Made by a program: the position numbers and the translations under genes. The notes under the pieces are model-generated. The model was not told where the DNA came from, did not search any database, and worked only from the letters and a program-made list of their open reading frames with translations. From positions 1 through 35,435 of the forward strand of contig JABSOS010000028.1 in NCBI GenBank assembly GCA_013216135.1: a stretch of DNA of 35,435 bases. The letters run 5' to 3'. Within the stretch, counting starts at the first letter, position 1; each line of letters opens with the position of its first letter. Below are positions 32,554 to 35,435 of this stretch, piece after piece. Source of the stretch: Candidatus Caenarcanales bacterium (lineage in GTDB: Bacteria; Cyanobacteriota; Vampirovibrionia; LMEP-6097).

Positions 32554-32862
32554 CTATTTTAGCTTATAGTGATTTTTTAATATGTTTTTCTGGAATTCTT
32601 CTGGAATTCTATGCCAATCAAAGATATCAACCATAAACGGAATGTTTGAGTCACTAATTTGTTCTTTGATCTTTGATAGGGTCTTTATTTCAATTGTTTC
32701 ATGACCTTTGATAACGAGATCAATATCACTGCCACTAGACGAAAGCTCTAAATTTTCATTTGATACCCTGCTTCCATAAGCCCAAACTTCTAAACTGGGG
32801 ATGAGTTCTTGGAAAATCTTTTCGAGAATTTGACGATGTTCGTCTTTTAGATTAAGTTTCAT
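32554..32862 (-). CDS. MNT-type nucleotidyltransferase antitoxin
   Basis: This is a minimal nucleotidyltransferase of 102 aa. The catalytic motif is present as AYGS (28-31) followed by SDIDLVI (45-51), that is GS-X14-DxD; the common form is GS-X10-DxD, so there is a four-residue insertion between the motifs. In HEPN-MNT systems the MNT antitoxin neutralises the HEPN RNase by adding AMP groups to a Tyr near its active site (established for MntA/HepT). The gene overlaps the HEPN gene by 11 nt and follows it in the same direction. Confidence 0.85.
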   Translation of the reverse strand: MKLNLKDEHRQILEKIFQELIPSLEVWAYGSRVSNENLELSSSGSDIDLVIKGHETIEIKTLSKIKEQISDSNIPFMVDIFDWHRIPEEFQKNILKNHYKLK

Positions 32863-33286
32863 TATTATTAAATTTCTTAGTAAAGATCTCTTCTAAGATC
32901 TCAGCGTCATTTATGAATTTTGGAATGATTTCTAAAGCTTTATCTGCAAGTATTTCACCATAATCATGACAAGTTATATTTCTATTGTCTCTATATTCAA
33001 GCCATTTTTCGGTTTGCTTTTCATCGATAATATTAAATTTATGGGCTGCACGGAAAATATCTTTAAAAGTAAGGTCGTATGCAGCTTTAGGTGAAGAATA
33101 GTAACTTTTTAATAGTTTTCTTAATAATTTCCCACTTTGTTCAAGTATAATTTCAAATTCCTTTATACATGCAGCTCTGAATACTCCATGGATATCATCT
33201 TCAGGCTTAGATTTGTTTAATTCAGAGTAAGCTAATTTTAATGATTTGATGCATTGTTTATAAAATTTAGTGCTAATTTCAGGCAT
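32852..33286 (-). CDS. HEPN-domain toxin (HepT/HI0074-like)
   Basis: This 144-aa all-helical protein has the HEPN RNase signature as RNITCHDY (102-109), a full R-X4-H-X-Y motif: Arg and His are the RNase residues and Tyr is the site modified by the MNT partner in characterised HepT proteins. The N-terminal helices match the nucleotidyltransferase substrate-binding family. TAAAAT lies 9 nt upstream of the ATG and there is no Shine-Dalgarno site. Toxin-first order with an 11-nt overlap to the antitoxin is typical of this system. Confidence 0.85.
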   Translation of the reverse strand: MPEISTKFYKQCIKSLKLAYSELNKSKPEDDIHGVFRAACIKEFEIILEQSGKLLRKLLKSYYSSPKAAYDLTFKDIFRAAHKFNIIDEKQTEKWLEYRDNRNITCHDYGEILADKALEIIPKFINDAEILEEIFTKKFNNNET

Positions 33287-33316
33287 CGATTTTTGATTTT
33301 AGCAAAATTAACACAG

Positions 33317-35224
33317 TTATTTTGCTTTAGGGGGAAGCTTTTTAGTCTCAAAATCTTTCTTATTACTTTCTATCTTGTCTTTATAAGGTGAGATATTATA
33401 TTTCTGTTCTAGGGCTTGTATATTTCCCTCTTCCAAGAGTTCTAAAGTCTCAAACATCGAAGCTACAGGTTCTGTCGCATTAGGAATATCACCTATAACT
33501 TCTTTTATGAGATTCTGAAAGTCCATGACTGAGTCAACTGTAGTTGAACCTTCTGTAAAGTATCGTGCCCACAATGTTTCTAAATCAAAATTTAATAGTG
33601 ATGTAGAAAACATACTTGTAAATGCACCAAGAATTATATTATTTCTATAACTTACGACTTTGGCTACATTGTTAAAAACATTCTGTTCTTCTGTAAGGGC
33701 ATTAACTCCCTTTTCTGAATCTATTAATTCTTCAATATTAAACTGTTCTTGCTCATTTATAAAATGATCTGTTGATTCAGCTAACTCAGTTTCTAGTTCC
33801 TTTATTTTCTCCTCTTTAAGTTTTTGCTCTTCTCCATTTCCAGTCAAAATAGCTGTCAGTTTTGAAATAGTTTGACTCAGTTCATTTATTTCAATATCTT
33901 TATGATTGTTTTTTGTAGATTCATCCCATGATGTTTTGGCAGCTAAAACTCCATTCCATAGATTTATTCCTGCCAAAAGTTTATTTCCAGTCGACCATTG
34001 CACAGCAAGTGGAAGACCTGCACCTACTAATGACGGTAATGCCTCTGTAAAAGTGCTACTAACAAGTGGTCCTATTTTCTTCCTGGCTAGAGAATGATGC
34101 TGTAAAATCTTACTTAAAAGATCTTTACTTAGTTTGTGTTCTTTGCTTGCATCATTTATTCTTCTGTAAGAATAATCTGTAAACTGATCTCTCATTTCTC
34201 TTATCAAAGGGTTTTTAAGGCGATTACCTAGACTTGCTTTTAAAGCTAGGTTACTTCTTTCTGCTACAGCCGAAAATCCAGTAAGGGCAAGGAGATTTCC
34301 TAAACCAAGCTTATTTGCATATTTATCTAAATTAGGTGGAAGTTCACTTGTTAAATCATTAATTCCTAAGATTTGAAGGGTGGCAGGTCTTATCTTCGGT
34401 ATTAGGTTTACTCCAATATATGCAAGAATAGCCCTTGTTGATTTATCTAATCTGGATTCGTCATATAGTTCACCGTCCTTGGAATAAAATTTTTGTATTA
34501 CAGAACCAAGTTTCAAATAGTTATCTATGAAACTTGGCTTCTTTTTAACAGTCCTAATAAATTGTTCTGTATGATCCTTACTCAACTCATATTTCTCACT
34601 GAGTTCTTCCATTTTCTCTTTATTCTTTGGATCGCTTAAATTATCACCTATCTGTTCATCTATATCCAAGAATAATGCTTCCAAATTACTTATATTTCTT
34701 AATTCATAGGCAATCTGCATTTTTTGAGCGTTGATTTCTACTTGTTTGTGAATTGGTTTTGGCTTTTCAGTTATGTTTTGTTGTTCGTTATTATTTTGCT
34801 GGATTGAATCTTCAAATAATTTATAAAAATCATCTACGCTAATATAGCCCCTAGAAACATTTTCAGTATTGTTGTTTGAGTTTGAGCTATCTCGAAATTC
34901 TCTAAGATTATTGGTGAATTCTTCAACGAAGTCATTCATTTCCTGTAATTCTTTTAAATCTTCTTGGCTCAGAGATTGTTCTGTGTGATTTTGAGTTTCA
35001 CTATTTGTACTCGCTATGAGTTTTTGTGCATTATAGATATTGTTCTGGTAGTTACTTAAGGCGTTGCCATTTTTATAGTTCTCTACGTGTACTTGGCTAT
35101 CTCTTCTTGATTGAATGTATTGTTTGTGTGTTTGTTTATTCCTTATTTGATTGACTTTATTTAAAGCCTTGTATGGTATTTCATTAATTTTTTTTAAAGC
35201 TCTCTGAGCTATCTTTTCCAACAT
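33317..35224 (-). CDS. Large hypothetical protein, 635 aa
   Basis: No family recognised. The N terminus is strongly basic and helical (ALKKINEIPYKALNKVNQIR), then an Asn/Gln/Glu-rich region likely to be disordered or coiled (about 45-160), a helical body, and two moderately hydrophobic stretches (about 390-430, SLVGAGLPLAVQWS; about 530-555, IILGAFTSMFSTSLL) that may be membrane-associated. No signal peptide. AGGAG lies 7 nt before the ATG, one of the stronger sites here. The composition resembles the pentapeptide proteins and the 335-aa protein, but I see no shared motif. It lies upstream of the HEPN-MNT pair with 30 nt between. Confidence 0.7.
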   Translation of the reverse strand: MLEKIAQRALKKINEIPYKALNKVNQIRNKQTHKQYIQSRRDSQVHVENYKNGNALSNYQNNIYNAQKLIASTNSETQNHTEQSLSQEDLKELQEMNDFVEEFTNNLREFRDSSNSNNNTENVSRGYISVDDFYKLFEDSIQQNNNEQQNITEKPKPIHKQVEINAQKMQIAYELRNISNLEALFLDIDEQIGDNLSDPKNKEKMEELSEKYELSKDHTEQFIRTVKKKPSFIDNYLKLGSVIQKFYSKDGELYDESRLDKSTRAILAYIGVNLIPKIRPATLQILGINDLTSELPPNLDKYANKLGLGNLLALTGFSAVAERSNLALKASLGNRLKNPLIREMRDQFTDYSYRRINDASKEHKLSKDLLSKILQHHSLARKKIGPLVSSTFTEALPSLVGAGLPLAVQWSTGNKLLAGINLWNGVLAAKTSWDESTKNNHKDIEINELSQTISKLTAILTGNGEEQKLKEEKIKELETELAESTDHFINEQEQFNIEELIDSEKGVNALTEEQNVFNNVAKVVSYRNNIILGAFTSMFSTSLLNFDLETLWARYFTEGSTTVDSVMDFQNLIKEVIGDIPNATEPVASMFETLELLEEGNIQALEQKYNISPYKDKIESNKKDFETKKLPPKAK

Positions 35225-35435
35225 TATTTATCTCCTGTTACCCCTCCTTTTATTCTTCTCCCTACTTGTATAAAGATAAGAATGCGCGTCATTTGATTGG
35301 GATGATCGAAAAAATAGATTGTTTTTACGGCTTTTTGTTATTATCTTAAGCGACTTTTTTGGATAGATTCTACTATCAAATGCAACAGCGCTCAATTTCT
35401 TCTTGAAAAACCTCAATCGGTGTTTTGTAATTGAG
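35225..35435. other. Upstream region of the 635-aa gene
   Basis: This region lies upstream of the minus-strand gene and reaches the window edge. It holds the second palindromic repeat (35362-35378) and, 13 nt past it on the minus strand, TAAGATAA (35341-35348), a possible -10. A 62-codon frame starting at a TTG (35416) crosses both and is not considered real. Confidence 0.4.
35362..35378. repeat. 17-bp palindromic repeat, copy 2
   Basis: Identical to 80-96 (GATAGATTCTACTATCA). Here it lies 138 nt upstream of the ATG of the 635-aa gene and 13 nt before a -10-like TAAGAT on the minus strand, a spacing close to that of copy 1 from its -10-like hexamer. Confidence 0.45.

Noticed and set aside
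35228..35416. 62-codon frame before the 635-aa gene
   Set aside because: It has a TTG start, no ribosome site, a very basic composition typical of AT-rich noise, and overlaps the palindrome and the promoter region.
1..35435. CRISPR arrays, tRNA or rRNA genes, insertion sequences
   Set aside because: No regularly spaced repeats, cloverleaf sequence, rRNA-like stretch or transposase was found on either strand.

Overview
The window is AT-rich, gene-dense bacterial DNA from a flagellated, Gram-negative-type (diderm) organism. The diderm call rests on lpxD, two Skp/OmpH-like chaperones, a TonB-ExbB-ExbD set and a lipoprotein. The flagellar call rests on a FlgF/FlgG-type rod protein, MotA, a FlgN-like chaperone and two FlgM-like proteins. 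The mix would fit a flagellated non-photosynthetic relative of Cyanobacteria (Melainabacteria/Vampirovibrionia), but no marker here proves this and it is a low-confidence inference.

Layout. 1-1.6 kb: an unknown gene and a lone flagellar rod gene. 1.7-5.4 kb (minus): a DUF1501-DUF1800 secreted protein pair, then a 13-codon ORF with an ideal ribosome binding site and a hairpin. 5.7-7.2 kb (plus): a protein that looks like a phosphoglycerate mutase (GpmI type) stripped of its catalytic motifs. 7.2-13.1 kb (minus): skp-like, skp-like, lpxD, glyQ, tonB-like, exbB, exbD, an envelope-building and envelope-energising block with a tRNA synthetase subunit inside it. 13.1-15.6 kb (plus): a ChaN/TIKI-like protein, a GerMN lipoprotein, tsaE and an unknown. 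15.6-18.4 kb (minus): two unknowns and a thioredoxin-reductase-like flavoprotein coupled to a UbiA-type prenyltransferase. 18.4-21.6 kb (plus): two unknown proteins and elbB. 21.5-28.1 kb (minus): two copies of a roughly 2.7 kb module coding for giant pentapeptide-repeat proteins; one copy keeps an intact partner gene, the other only its first 37 codons. 28.2-30.6 kb (minus): flgM-like, flgM-like, flgN-like, motA. 30.6-31.2 kb: a palindrome-rich stretch with a possible 25-codon gene. 31.2-35.2 kb (minus): a large unknown, a HEPN-MNT toxin-antitoxin pair, tsaB and a TPR protein.

Two things stand out across the window. First, genes fall into two initiation classes: some have textbook Shine-Dalgarno sites, while about ten that begin or could begin transcripts have none and instead carry a TAAAAT/TATAAT-like box 6-9 nt before an ATG or GTG, the geometry expected of leaderless mRNAs. 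Second, several unrecognised proteins begin with Pro/Ser/Arg-rich, probably disordered leaders followed by domains of enzyme or effector-like type. No tRNA, rRNA, CRISPR array or insertion sequence was seen.
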